From assembly GCA_025454755.1 (NCBI GenBank), contig JALONV010000028.1, positions 1 to 34,304 on the forward strand: 34,304 bases of DNA. The letters are read 5' to 3'. The notes below the pieces were generated by a model. That model was given only the letters and a program-made list of their open reading frames with translations, was not told the origin of the DNA and did not search any database. Below, piece after piece: positions 16,347 to 24,614 of this stretch. Positions within the stretch are counted from its first letter, which is position 1, and each line of letters opens with the position of its first letter. Source of the DNA: Bacteroidales bacterium (GTDB taxonomy: Bacteria > Bacteroidota > Bacteroidia > Bacteroidales > VadinHA17). The position numbers and the translations under genes were made by a program.

Positions 16347-16847
16347 TTATTTGGTTTTTTCTGTAATATACAGGTACTCTTTTACAAGCACTTTTTCGTT
16401 CAGGGCATATATGTTCTTTTCAGGAGATTCCGATTCCCCGGTAAGTGTTACTGTCCCTTCAGGACAAGCAGCAATGAACTTTTCAAGCTCTTTCGGATCA
16501 TTCAGATCATAGAACAGATCCTTGTTCCTGTGGTGTTTGAAGAAATCGGTCATCATGGTTCCGAAAGGGCAGATTGTGACGCATGATTTGCAAGAGACGC
16601 AAAGATTGGTATGCCGCTCAATGACTCCGTCCTTATCCTTTTCAAGGGCATCTGCAGGGCAAACGGCAATGCATGGGGCATCCTCGCATTTCCTGCAGGT
16701 AAACCTGAATGTGGCAAGCTCGCGTATCGTCTTTAATCCATTATTATTGGCCGATGGATAGAAGTATGCCTCCGGTAATGCCATGGCTGAATTTTCTGCC
16801 ATGACAGCCCTGAGCTTAATCATATCTATGAGTATCCTTTGGGCCAT
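16347..16847 (-). CDS. 2x[4Fe-4S] ferredoxin-type electron-transfer subunit (HycB/HydN-like)
   Basis: A 166-residue protein with two complete cluster motifs: C51/C54/C59/C63 (CRKCEDAPCIAVCP) and C83/C86/C89/C93 (CVSCKSCVTICPFG). The CxxCxxxxC spacing of the first motif is that of HycB/HydN/DmsB-type subunits. These typically bring electrons from a partner dehydrogenase. Here it sits between the NAD(P)H module genes and the membrane core, a logical bridge between the two (inference). A 10-bp gap separates it from the upstream cyclic-nucleotide-fold gene. Confidence 0.85.
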   Translation of the reverse strand: MAQRILIDMIKLRAVMAENSAMALPEAYFYPSANNNGLKTIRELATFRFTCRKCEDAPCIAVCPADALEKDKDGVIERHTNLCVSCKSCVTICPFGTMMTDFFKHHRNKDLFYDLNDPKELEKFIAACPEGTVTLTGESESPEKNIYALNEKVLVKEYLYITEKTK

Positions 16848-16857
16848 TTTTTAATAC

Positions 16858-17325
16858 TTAAAGAATTAACTGATTCATTAGCTGGAAGCGCGTGTCACTT
16901 AACCGGTGTGAAATAGTTTGTGCAATCTTTGCCATTGTCTTGAATCCAAAATCGCAGTCTTTTTCGATTTCTTTATTGAGTTTCCTTGCATCTATCGATA
17001 TTACTTTTGCAGGGGTTATTGCCATCACCCAGGCTGTCGAAATATATGGGCTGAAAACGGCAGACCAGGAAAAGAGCTGTCCTTCATCAATAGTGCCCAG
17101 ATGGATACGTTTTTCATGTGCAAGGCTGATGCCCAGTGAAAGTGTCCCTTCAAGGAGTATAGCCACATCTTTAAGTTCATCATACTGTTCGAACAGGATA
17201 TCCTTGACTTTAAACTCTTTCATCGTGCACATCTGCAGAATTATCTTCAGCTGTTCCTCTGTATAGCCCTCAAGGAACCTGATTTTTTTCAGATCCTCAA
17301 TTGTCAGTTTTGTATTCTCACTCAT
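16858..17325 (-). CDS. Cyclic-nucleotide-binding-fold protein without DNA-binding domain
   Basis: A 155-residue protein that is almost entirely a Crp-type beta-roll: FLEGYTEEQLKIILQMC, then a DILFEQYDELKDVAILLEGTLSL strand pair, and IDEGQLFSWSAVFSP where the phosphate-binding cassette would be. The C-terminal helix (TMAKIAQTISHRLSDTRFQLMNQ) resembles the Crp dimer helix, but the protein stops there, without a helix-turn-helix. The usual cassette arginine and serine pattern is not evident, so it may not bind cAMP. It lies inside the operon between the flavin subunit and the ferredoxin-type subunit. A protein-level regulator or assembly role is more likely than transcription control (inference). 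Confidence 0.75.
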   Translation of the reverse strand: MSENTKLTIEDLKKIRFLEGYTEEQLKIILQMCTMKEFKVKDILFEQYDELKDVAILLEGTLSLGISLAHEKRIHLGTIDEGQLFSWSAVFSPYISTAWVMAITPAKVISIDARKLNKEIEKDCDFGFKTMAKIAQTISHRLSDTRFQLMNQLIL

Positions 17326-17365
17326 TTTTTCTTCGTTTTTGAAAAGTTCTCATGAGCCCGACATT

Positions 17366-18193
17366 TTATTTCCATATATCAGGTGTATTCTTCAATTCAT
17401 CATATGTAAAAACGGGTCCGTCTTTACATACAAAGTATTCACCCATCATGCAATGACCGCATTTCCCAAGTCCGCATGACATATTTTTCTCCATCGAGAG
17501 GTAAATCTGTTCATCTTTATATCCCATCTCCAGGATTCTCAGAGTTCCAAACTTCATCATGACGGGAGGTCCGCAAACCACTGCAATAGATTTTTCAATG
17601 TTAACTTTTACCTTATCCAGTAGCTTTGTTGCAACACCTACAGATTCATTCCATCCTTCTTCAGCTTTATCGACAGTACGGTAGGCTTCGAATTTTTCTA
17701 TACTGTTAAGCCTCGCAAAAAGAGGCTTGTAGATACAGTCAGAAGGTGTCTTGGATCCATAGCATAAAATGACTTTTTCAAGATTGTCTTTGATGTGTTC
17801 CAGCGCATAAAGCAACGATCTGATAGGAGCGAGACCGCAGCCTCCTCCCAGGATAAGTACCTCCTTGCCAAAAAATGATTCAACCGGATAGCCTCTGCCA
17901 TATGGTCCCCTGATACCCATGTAAGCGCCGGGTTTCAGGTTATGCATATATTCAGTTACATATCCTGTCTTCATAACCGTTACTTCAAGCCTGTCGGTTA
18001 TTTGGGGTGAGGATGACGGAGTGAATGGTGCTTCACCGATACCGTCGACGGATAACTCGATGAACTGGCCGGTTTTAAAAGAAAATTCATGCTCAGGGAT
18101 AAGCACAAAGGTCTTTATCAAAGGTGATTCTTCAATGACCTCTATCAGCTTTGCCTTTAATGGCTTATATATATTCTTATCATAAACCATCAT
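17366..18193 (-). CDS. FAD/NAD(P)-binding hydrogenase gamma subunit (HydG/AsrB-like)
   Basis: A 275-residue flavoprotein of the ferredoxin-NADP reductase type. The FAD site is around EAPFTPSSSP (54-63), the NAD(P) loop is LGGGCGLAPIRSLL (115-128), and CGPPVMM comes before the C-terminus. The [2Fe-2S] motif is C240/C245/C248/C256 (CGLGKCGHC...C), as in dihydroorotate dehydrogenase electron-transfer subunits. It matches the gamma subunit of sulfhydrogenases and AsrB of anaerobic sulfite reductase, which exchange electrons with NAD(P)H. NADH and NADPH preference cannot be separated by eye. It directly abuts the beta-subunit gene. No sulfite reductase gene is nearby. Confidence 0.9.
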   Translation of the reverse strand: MMVYDKNIYKPLKAKLIEVIEESPLIKTFVLIPEHEFSFKTGQFIELSVDGIGEAPFTPSSSPQITDRLEVTVMKTGYVTEYMHNLKPGAYMGIRGPYGRGYPVESFFGKEVLILGGGCGLAPIRSLLYALEHIKDNLEKVILCYGSKTPSDCIYKPLFARLNSIEKFEAYRTVDKAEEGWNESVGVATKLLDKVKVNIEKSIAVVCGPPVMMKFGTLRILEMGYKDEQIYLSMEKNMSCGLGKCGHCMMGEYFVCKDGPVFTYDELKNTPDIWK

Positions 18194-19189
18194 CTATGAT
18201 TTAGCCAGTTCCATGAATATCTCATTCTTGTTTATTTTGCCGATGCATGCTTCTATGCATCTCCCGCAACCCGTGCAGGCTGTGGATCTGAATTTTGCCG
18301 ATTTCCAGGCATATTTGCACATATACCTGTTCCTGAAGCGATTATGCAGTTCATGCAAAGCATCCTCACCTCCGGCGACCCTTTCAAATCCGGGATACTG
18401 ACAGGCATCCATCTGCTTCACTTTTTCGAATCCCGGCTTGTCTATGAGCAGGAAGCAGGTACAGGTCGGGCATATTGTTGTGCAGGCTCCGCATGAAACA
18501 CAGCGGGCAGAATGCTTTTTCCACACTTCTTCACCTGCATCCCTGACAAGCTTGCCTGTGGTTACAGAATCAGGCAATCCCTTGTTAGCCGCTTTGAGAC
18601 TCGTTTCAGTCATCAGATGCTCTTTCTCAATGGATGATAATAATTTGGCAGTATCAGCGGAAGATGAAGCCGGGATATCTTTAACGAAATTTTCTCCTTT
18701 ACCAGAAATGATCCTTATGATAATTTTCCCGTTCAGGGATATTATTGCCAGGTCTGCAGTGCCTGTAGCATACGGAGTGATATTATAAGAGAGGCAGTGA
18801 CAGTGTTCCTGTATCCCAAAACAATCCGATGAAATTAATATTGTGTTTTCACGCCGCTGGCTGTAGAAAATATCCATGAAGTCCTTATCGAGGTAGATCT
18901 CATCCAGGAGCTTCAATCCTTCAATATCACAATTAGGGGTGCCGATTATAACCCTGGGCTTCCCGGGTGGGCCTCCGGATGTCACATTTTCCAGGACGGG
19001 AAGGAAAAAGCTCTTAAGTGGTGTGGAAGGTTTTGGTTTGTTATATGTGATTGCAGCAATATTATTATGCTGTATCAACTCATAATCCTGGCCGAATTCG
19101 TCACTTATGGCAGCAAAGACAACATGGGAAACAAGCAACTTCTCAAGAAATCTATCCCACTCCTCCTTATCAATAATTAAATGATTCAT
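18194..19189 (-). CDS. Iron-sulfur hydrogenase beta subunit (HydB/AsrA-like)
   Basis: A 331-residue protein and the first gene of the operon. The C-terminal ferredoxin-like domain holds two [4Fe-4S] motifs: C230/C233/C236/C240 (CVSCGACTTIC) and C305/C308/C311/C315 (CTGCGRCIEAC). Extra cysteines in the N-terminal half (C87, C123, C130, C132) may bind a further cluster. It resembles the beta subunit of Pyrococcus-type sulfhydrogenases and AsrA, the partner that passes electrons between the flavin subunit and the hydrogenase. Its ATG is 2 bp from a Rex-like palindrome, so expression is probably under redox control. Confidence 0.88.
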   Translation of the reverse strand: MNHLIIDKEEWDRFLEKLLVSHVVFAAISDEFGQDYELIQHNNIAAITYNKPKPSTPLKSFFLPVLENVTSGGPPGKPRVIIGTPNCDIEGLKLLDEIYLDKDFMDIFYSQRRENTILISSDCFGIQEHCHCLSYNITPYATGTADLAIISLNGKIIIRIISGKGENFVKDIPASSSADTAKLLSSIEKEHLMTETSLKAANKGLPDSVTTGKLVRDAGEEVWKKHSARCVSCGACTTICPTCTCFLLIDKPGFEKVKQMDACQYPGFERVAGGEDALHELHNRFRNRYMCKYAWKSAKFRSTACTGCGRCIEACIGKINKNEIFMELAKS

Positions 19190-19190
19190 T

Positions 19191-19210
19191 TATGTGACAA
19201 GATTCACATA
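19191..19210. promoter_or_regulatory. Rex-type operator upstream of the hydrogenase operon
   Basis: The palindrome TATGTGA-CAAGAT-TCACATA has perfect 7-base arms. It fits the Rex core TGTGA-N6-TCACA, which is also the classical Crp core. The divergent gene at 19378 encodes Rex, so Rex is the simplest reading. The site lies between the candidate -7 box and the operon start codon, where a bound repressor would block initiation. Confidence 0.7.
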
Positions 19211-19241
19211 TAAAATTAAAATCAGTATATATAAAAGACAA
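19211..19241 (-). promoter_or_regulatory. Candidate promoter of the hydrogenase operon
   Basis: On the minus strand a TTG at 19239-19241 and a TAATTTTA box at 19211-19218 are 20 bp apart, which fits the Bacteroidetes TTG-N19-21-TAnnTTTG pattern with one mismatch in the last base. The Rex-like palindrome begins immediately downstream. The region is very AT-rich, so chance matches are possible. Confidence 0.4.
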
Positions 19242-19376
19242 TAAAAAATGCAATAATTTTCCACGAATATAATTATATAATTAGTTAATTAACATGTAAT
19301 CAATTAGATAGATAAATATTTTTATATTAAAGAAGAATTATTTAACTTGCAAAATGAAAATATAAAAATGAAATGA

Positions 19377-19392
19377 TGTGAAACAATTCACA
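19377..19392. promoter_or_regulatory. Rex-type operator overlapping the rex start codon
   Basis: TGTGAA-ACAA-TTCACA is a perfect 16-base palindrome, matching the inner part of the Rex consensus TTGTGAAnnnnTTCACAA. It overlaps the GTG start codon of rex (19378) and the first codons. This would give autoregulation of rex and control of the hyp genes behind it. Confidence 0.7.
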
Positions 19393-20061
19393 AAATACAT
19401 AATTAAAAACAGTCTGAAAAGAATATTTCTTTATCGGGCCTGCCTCTCAAGACTCAAGTTGATGGGGGTTGAAAAGGTGTTTTCATATACTCTGGCAAAC
19501 GAGACCGGAGTGACCTCAGAGCAGGTCAGAAAAGATTTCTCGGAGTTCGGTATTAAAGGCAATAAAAAGGGAGGCTATAATACAAATGAACTCCTTGAAG
19601 TCATGGAAAATATCTTTCACCGGAACAAGGAACACAATATTATACTTATCGGAATGGGAAACCTGGGGATCGCATTGTCGAAGCATAGCCAGTTCATTCA
19701 GAGGAATATGAATATTGTTGCGACTTTTGATATAGATCCCTTCAAGCAGAAAGTACGCTCCGATATCCCTGTATATTCATTGTCGCGGCTTAAGGAGATA
19801 ATCGACAGATTTAAGGTGAAGGTGGCGATACTCGCAGTTCCTGAGATCTCTGCCCAGGAGGTTACTGATGAACTGGTGCGCCTTGGCATAAAGGGGATCG
19901 TGAATTTTGCCCCGGTGCTTCTGAAGGTTCCTCAGGATGTGATAATTAATAATGTGAACCTGTGCAATGAGCTGGAAAGCGTAATTTATTATGTGCACCA
20001 GCAGATAAAAGCTGACGGATCCAAAAACCTCGAGTTATTATACAAGGGTATGAAATATTGA
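19378..20061 (+). CDS. rex: Redox-sensing transcriptional repressor Rex
   Basis: A 227-residue NADH/NAD sensor. The N-terminal winged helix (about 10-75) contains SYTLANETGVTSEQVRKDFSEFG and KGGYNTNELL. The Rossmann domain begins IILIGMGNLGIAL (88-100) with the GxGxxG motif, followed by FDIDPFK. The C-terminal swapped helix includes ELESVIYYVHQQI. Rex proteins repress fermentative and H2-related genes when NADH/NAD is low and let go when NADH rises. The start is GTG. No in-frame ATG precedes it, since a stop lies three codons upstream. The gene is divergent from the hydrogenase operon and overlaps hypF. Confidence 0.92.
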   Translation: MKQFTKYIIKNSLKRIFLYRACLSRLKLMGVEKVFSYTLANETGVTSEQVRKDFSEFGIKGNKKGGYNTNELLEVMENIFHRNKEHNIILIGMGNLGIALSKHSQFIQRNMNIVATFDIDPFKQKVRSDIPVYSLSRLKEIIDRFKVKVAILAVPEISAQEVTDELVRLGIKGIVNFAPVLLKVPQDVIINNVNLCNELESVIYYVHQQIKADGSKNLELLYKGMKY

Positions 20062-22292
20062 TCAAAGGGCTGGTGCAGGGCGTGGGATTCCGTCCCTATA
20101 TCTGCAGACTCGCAGTTAAGCATGGTCTTTTTGGTGAAGTGGACAACAGAACTGATGGTGTATCCGTAATCGTCCAGGGAGACCTGAAAACAGTCGACCG
20201 CTTCAGCAATGATATACTTCAAAATGCTCCTCCTGCTTCACAGATAAAATCCATCGAGATAAACGAAACAAAATTCCCGCGATACAACAGCTTCAGAATT
20301 GCTGCAAGCAGGAATATCGAAAACCAGATCACTGAAGTGAGCCCCGACATAGCTGTTTGCCAGGAGTGCCTCGATGACATGAAAAATGATCCCGCAAGAA
20401 TTGACTATCCATTTATCAACTGTACTAATTGCGGCCCCAGATTTTCTATTATTGAAGCGCTTCCGTATGACAGGCCAATGACTTCAATGAGAAGCTTCAG
20501 GATGTGTGAAAAATGCAAAAGGGAATATGACGATATCCTTGACCGGCGCTTCCATGCACAGCCTGTAGCATGCAACTCATGCGGACCCTCTTATCATTAT
20601 AAAACTCCTTCACTTAACATTGCCAGCTTCAGGAAGATAATTGAGAAAATCTCTGCTCAGATCACTTCAGGCAAAACCATTGCAGTAAAAGGTCTCGGTG
20701 GATATTTCCTTATGTGCGATGCACTGAATGATGATGCCGTAAAAAAACTCAGACAGAAAAAACACCGCGATGCAAAACCTTTTGCCGTCATGTTCAGGGA
20801 TATTGCTGCAGTAAGAAAATACTGCTTTCCGGATGCTGATGAGGAAAAAGAACTGGTTTCATGGAGACGTCCGGTTCTCATTTTAAGGCAGAAAGAGGTT
20901 CTGGCTCCTTCAGTAAGCAATGGCCTTAGAACAACCGGAGCAATGCTTCCATACATGCCATTTCACTACCTGATGTTCAGATCGTTAAAGACACCTGCCG
21001 TCGTTCTTACCAGCGGTAATATCTCCGATGATCCAATAATTACTGACGATGCAGAAGCAGAGAACCATCTGCTGCCAATAGCCGATTCATTGCTGAGCTA
21101 TAACAGGAATATCATAAACCGGACAGATGATTCGGTGGTCAGGTTCATCAATCATAAACAAAGTATTATACGACGTTCACGCGGCTTTGTTCCACGTCCG
21201 GTTGATCTTAAACTCTTTTCAGAAGGGATCCTTGCCCTCGGGGCAGAACAGAAAAACAGTTTTTGCCTGGGCAAGGGCTTCCAGGCAATAATGAGCCAGT
21301 ACATCGGCGATCTGAAAACTCCTGCAACTTATGAATTCTTTGCGGAGACCATAAATCGGTTCTCTGATCTTTTCAGGTTCACTCCGGCGAGCATTGCCTG
21401 CGATCTTCATCCTGATTACCTCTCAACCCAGCATGCAGAACGGCTCGAAAAAGATCTTAATATCCCCTTGTTCAGGATACAGCACCATCATGCACATATC
21501 GCCTCATGCATGGCTGAATTGGGGTTGGACGAGGAAGTGATCGGCATCAGCCTTGATGGAACCGGCTTTGGCACCGACGGGAACGCATGGGGAGGAGAAT
21601 TTATGATCGCTGACCTTAAAGGATTCCGGCGGATAACTCACTTCGAAAATATTCCGATGCCCGGAGGCAATAAAGCAATATTGGAACCATGGAGGATGGC
21701 ATACTCGTACCTTTATAAATATTTTGGCGACAGTTTCGATTATATGTCAATTCCTCTTTTCAAATCAATTCGTCCGGATAAGCTTGCTGCAGTCAGGGAA
21801 TTGCTGGTCAAAAAAATAAATGTTCCGCTAACCTCAGGAGCAGGCCGTCTCTTTGATGCAGTTTCAGCACTGCTCGGCCTCTGTCCTGTCGAAACATTTG
21901 ATTCGGAAGCACCTATGCGGCTTGAATCGGCAATAGTGCGTAAGATTGATGAATCATATCCTTTCACAAGTGATGTATCGATAAGTTTCCGTGATACATT
22001 TAAAGCAATTATAGAAGATCTGCCCCGGTTAAAAGTACCGGATATAGCTGCAAAATTCCACAATACTGTTGCACAGGTAATACTTCAGTCTGCAATTAAA
22101 ATAAGAACTGATGCTTCGCTTACCAAAATTGTTCTTTCGGGAGGGGTTTTTCAGAATAAATATCTTCTTGAAAAATCAACCGATTTGCTGAAGAGAAACA
22201 AATTTATGGTATTTTCAAATCATCTTGTGCCGTCAAATGACGGAGGGATATCACTTGGACAGCTGATAATTGCTGCAAAAAAAATAAAATAA
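20058..22292 (+). CDS. hypF: Carbamoyltransferase HypF
   Basis: A 744-residue enzyme that makes the thiocarbamate precursor of the cyanide ligands of [NiFe] centres from carbamoyl phosphate. Domains in order are: acylphosphatase (GLVQGVGFRPY, 4-14); two zinc fingers (C101/C104/C122/C125 and C150/C153/C172/C175); a YrdC-like domain (about 190-375, KGLGGYF and VLTSGNISDDPI); and a Kae1-like transferase domain with HHHAH (476-480), DGTGFGTDG (500-508) and LSGGVFQNKYL. It starts with TTG overlapping the rex stop codon by two bases. The open frame continues eight residues upstream as YEIL, resembling the missing first strand, so the true start may be another non-ATG codon. Confidence 0.96.
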   Translation: MIKGLVQGVGFRPYICRLAVKHGLFGEVDNRTDGVSVIVQGDLKTVDRFSNDILQNAPPASQIKSIEINETKFPRYNSFRIAASRNIENQITEVSPDIAVCQECLDDMKNDPARIDYPFINCTNCGPRFSIIEALPYDRPMTSMRSFRMCEKCKREYDDILDRRFHAQPVACNSCGPSYHYKTPSLNIASFRKIIEKISAQITSGKTIAVKGLGGYFLMCDALNDDAVKKLRQKKHRDAKPFAVMFRDIAAVRKYCFPDADEEKELVSWRRPVLILRQKEVLAPSVSNGLRTTGAMLPYMPFHYLMFRSLKTPAVVLTSGNISDDPIITDDAEAENHLLPIADSLLSYNRNIINRTDDSVVRFINHKQSIIRRSRGFVPRPVDLKLFSEGILALGAEQKNSFCLGKGFQAIMSQYIGDLKTPATYEFFAETINRFSDLFRFTPASIACDLHPDYLSTQHAERLEKDLNIPLFRIQHHHAHIASCMAELGLDEEVIGISLDGTGFGTDGNAWGGEFMIADLKGFRRITHFENIPMPGGNKAILEPWRMAYSYLYKYFGDSFDYMSIPLFKSIRPDKLAAVRELLVKKINVPLTSGAGRLFDAVSALLGLCPVETFDSEAPMRLESAIVRKIDESYPFTSDVSISFRDTFKAIIEDLPRLKVPDIAAKFHNTVAQVILQSAIKIRTDASLTKIVLSGGVFQNKYLLEKSTDLLKRNKFMVFSNHLVPSNDGGISLGQLIIAAKKIK

Positions 22293-22519
22293 TGTGTCTT
22301 AGCATTCCGGCAAGGATATTATCGATTAATGGCAAAATGGCAGAAGTCTCCGCAGGCGGATCCATTTTTAAAGCAGGCCTCCATATAATAGAAGATGCCA
22401 GACCGGGCGATTATATACTTCTGCATGCCGGATTCGCCATCCAGAAAATAAGCGAGGAAGAAGCCGTAGAAACACTAAGGATTATTGAAGAGATGAATAA
22501 TTCCCTGAATGATATATGA
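22292..22519 (+). CDS. hypC: Hydrogenase maturation chaperone HypC
   Basis: A 75-residue chaperone of normal length. It begins MCLSIPARI, with the essential cysteine at position 2. It carries iron with its CO and cyanide ligands between HypD and the hydrogenase large subunit. Its ATG shares a base with the hypF stop (TAATG) and its stop overlaps the hypD start, which fits translational coupling of partner proteins. Confidence 0.96.
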   Translation: MCLSIPARILSINGKMAEVSAGGSIFKAGLHIIEDARPGDYILLHAGFAIQKISEEEAVETLRIIEEMNNSLNDI

Positions 22520-23604
22520 TGAAATACATAGATGAATACAGGGATAAAAAACTGATATCGGGTCTGGCAGATCTGATAGCAAGGTCTGTGAGGCAGAAAT
22601 ATATATTTATGGAAGTGTGCGGAGGCCATACAAATGCCATTCACAGGTTCGGCATCTCCGCACTTATCCCTGACTGCATCAGGCTTATATCTGGTCCTGG
22701 CTGTCCGGTTTGCGTAACAGGTAAAAGCTTCATTGACAAAGCTGTTGCCATATTAAAACTTGAAAACATAATTATCGCGACCTTCGGCGATCTGATCAGA
22801 GTCCCTGGTTCAGCTTCCTCGCTGGAAAAAGAGAGATCATCAGGCTCAGATATAAGAATAGTCCTTTCGGCTCTTGAGGCACTGGAGATAGCAAAACTTA
22901 ATCCTGAAAAGAAAATAGTATTCCCGGGCATAGGTTTTGAAACGACTGCGCCGGGAACAGCTGTGGTTATAAAGCTGGCTGAGAAAGACCATATTGGAAA
23001 CTTCTTTCTGTTAAATGCTCATAAGGTTATGCCGCCTGCAATGGAAGCAATTATCAGGGATGGAACAAATATTGACGGCTTTATCTGTCCGGGCCATGTC
23101 GCTGCAATAACAGGTTCATCCATATTCAATTTCATCCCTGAAAAATATAACCTGGGATGCTGTGTCACAGGCTTTGAACCGGCTGATCTTATGCAGTCGA
23201 TCCTGATGCTTGTGCGGCAGAAAAACAATAATTCGCCAAAAGTGGAGATCCAGTATAACAGGGCGGTGACAGAAACAGGCAATCTGTTGGCGCAGAAGAA
23301 TTTATCTGAGGTTTTTGAACCGTGCGATGACTGCTGGCGTGGCTTCGGCGTAATTCCTGACAGCGGGATGAAACTTCAAAAAAAATATGAAAAATTTGAC
23401 GCAGATAAGGTTTTTTCGCCTGTCATTAGTTACACGGAAGATGATGGTTCATGTATATGCGGGGAGATCCTCAGGGGAATAAAGTCTCCTGCCGATTGTC
23501 CTCTTTTCGCCACCGTTTGTGTCCCGGAAAACCCGACAGGAGCCTGTATGGTGTCAAATGAAGGTACTTGCAATACGTGGTTCAGATATAAAATAAATGG
23601 ATGA
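22516..23604 (+). CDS. hypD: Hydrogenase maturation scaffold HypD
   Basis: A 362-residue iron-sulfur scaffold on which the Fe(CN)2CO unit is built, in complex with HypC. Cysteines C35 (MEVCGGHT), C63 and C66 (GPGCPVC) are in place, as are GFETTAPGTA and ICPGHVAAITG. The C-terminal [4Fe-4S] segment is CICGEIL ... CPLFATVC ... GACMVSNEGTC. It starts with two consecutive ATG codons at 22516 and 22519, either usable. The end overlaps hypE by 8 bp. Confidence 0.96.
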   Translation: MMKYIDEYRDKKLISGLADLIARSVRQKYIFMEVCGGHTNAIHRFGISALIPDCIRLISGPGCPVCVTGKSFIDKAVAILKLENIIIATFGDLIRVPGSASSLEKERSSGSDIRIVLSALEALEIAKLNPEKKIVFPGIGFETTAPGTAVVIKLAEKDHIGNFFLLNAHKVMPPAMEAIIRDGTNIDGFICPGHVAAITGSSIFNFIPEKYNLGCCVTGFEPADLMQSILMLVRQKNNNSPKVEIQYNRAVTETGNLLAQKNLSEVFEPCDDCWRGFGVIPDSGMKLQKKYEKFDADKVFSPVISYTEDDGSCICGEILRGIKSPADCPLFATVCVPENPTGACMVSNEGTCNTWFRYKING

Positions 23605-24604
23605 GATTATTACACTGAATCAGGGAAGCGGAGGCCGACAGACACTCAAACTTATCGATGGGGTGTTCAGGAAATACTTTGGAATGCCGGAGCCTCTTAC
23701 CGATTCTGCAATCATTAAAGATGCTGGCGGAACGATCACATTTACCACTGATTCGTATGTTGTGGATCCGATCTTTTTCCCGGGAGGCAACATTGGAAGG
23801 CTTGCCATATGCGGCACCGTAAATGATCTTGCTGTGTCGGGAGCGGTCCCAAAATATATCTCGGCTGCATTCATCATTGAAGAAGGATTACCCTTGAAGG
23901 ATCTGATAGCAATAGTTGAATCAATGGCCGGCGAAGCAGAGAAAGCAGGAGTAAGGATCGTTACCGGAGATACCAAGGTTGTTGAGAAGGGGAAATGCGA
24001 TAAACTGTTCATAACAACTTCAGGGACAGGTATTCTGGATCCATCCAGGGAGCATATCAGCAGAGGCGAAAAAATCAAACAGGGAGATAAAATTATCATC
24101 AACGGACCTGTAGGCAATCATGCGCTGGCAGTTCTTGGCGCACGCAACAAATTGAGCTTCACCACCCCTGTCGTCTCCGACTGTGCTTCGCTGAATGGAC
24201 TTACAGGAAGGATCATGGAGGAAAGCAAAGGCATACTTTTCATGCGCGACCTTACCAGGGGAGGGCTTGCTGCTGTGCTGAACGAACTTGCAGGGATGAT
24301 CAGGATGGGAATAAGAATTGATGAAGCCTCGGTCCCGGTCGATGAACCTGTAAGAGGAATATGCGAGATGCTCGGATTCGATCCGCTCTATCTTGCCAAT
24401 GAGGGTAAATTAATAGTGGTGACAGAAAGCAGTGAAGCTCAGAAAGTCCTGGATATCATGAGATCAGTTACATCAGGCAAGAAAGCGGCGATCATAGGGG
24501 AAGTAATTCTGGATAAAAAAAATCTGGTAACGCTGGATACCTCTGTAGGGGGGAAGCGCATACTCGATATGCCTTCAGGAACGCAACTGCCAAGAATATG
24601 CTAA
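23597..24604 (+). CDS. hypE: Hydrogenase maturation dehydratase HypE
   Basis: A 335-residue ATP-dependent enzyme of the PurM/SelD fold that turns the carbamoyl group on its own C-terminal cysteine into a thiocyanate for HypD. The N-terminal segment LNQGSGGRQT and the ATP-binding GDTKVVEKG are present. The protein ends in PRIC, the expected reactive C-terminal cysteine. It overlaps hypD by 8 bp and hypA follows after 10 bp. No irregularities. Confidence 0.96.
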   Translation: MDEIITLNQGSGGRQTLKLIDGVFRKYFGMPEPLTDSAIIKDAGGTITFTTDSYVVDPIFFPGGNIGRLAICGTVNDLAVSGAVPKYISAAFIIEEGLPLKDLIAIVESMAGEAEKAGVRIVTGDTKVVEKGKCDKLFITTSGTGILDPSREHISRGEKIKQGDKIIINGPVGNHALAVLGARNKLSFTTPVVSDCASLNGLTGRIMEESKGILFMRDLTRGGLAAVLNELAGMIRMGIRIDEASVPVDEPVRGICEMLGFDPLYLANEGKLIVVTESSEAQKVLDIMRSVTSGKKAAIIGEVILDKKNLVTLDTSVGGKRILDMPSGTQLPRIC

Positions 24605-24614
24605 TGATCAGGCC

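Noticed and set aside
17366-19189. Anaerobic sulfite reductase AsrAB
   Set aside because: No AsrC (sirohaem subunit) is present, and the genes lead directly into a hydrogenase operon, so the hydrogenase beta/gamma reading fits better.
19191-19210. Crp operator
   Set aside because: The core also fits Crp, but a rex gene lies next door and a second palindrome at 19377 fits the Rex form TGTGAA-N4-TTCACA. Crp cannot be fully excluded.
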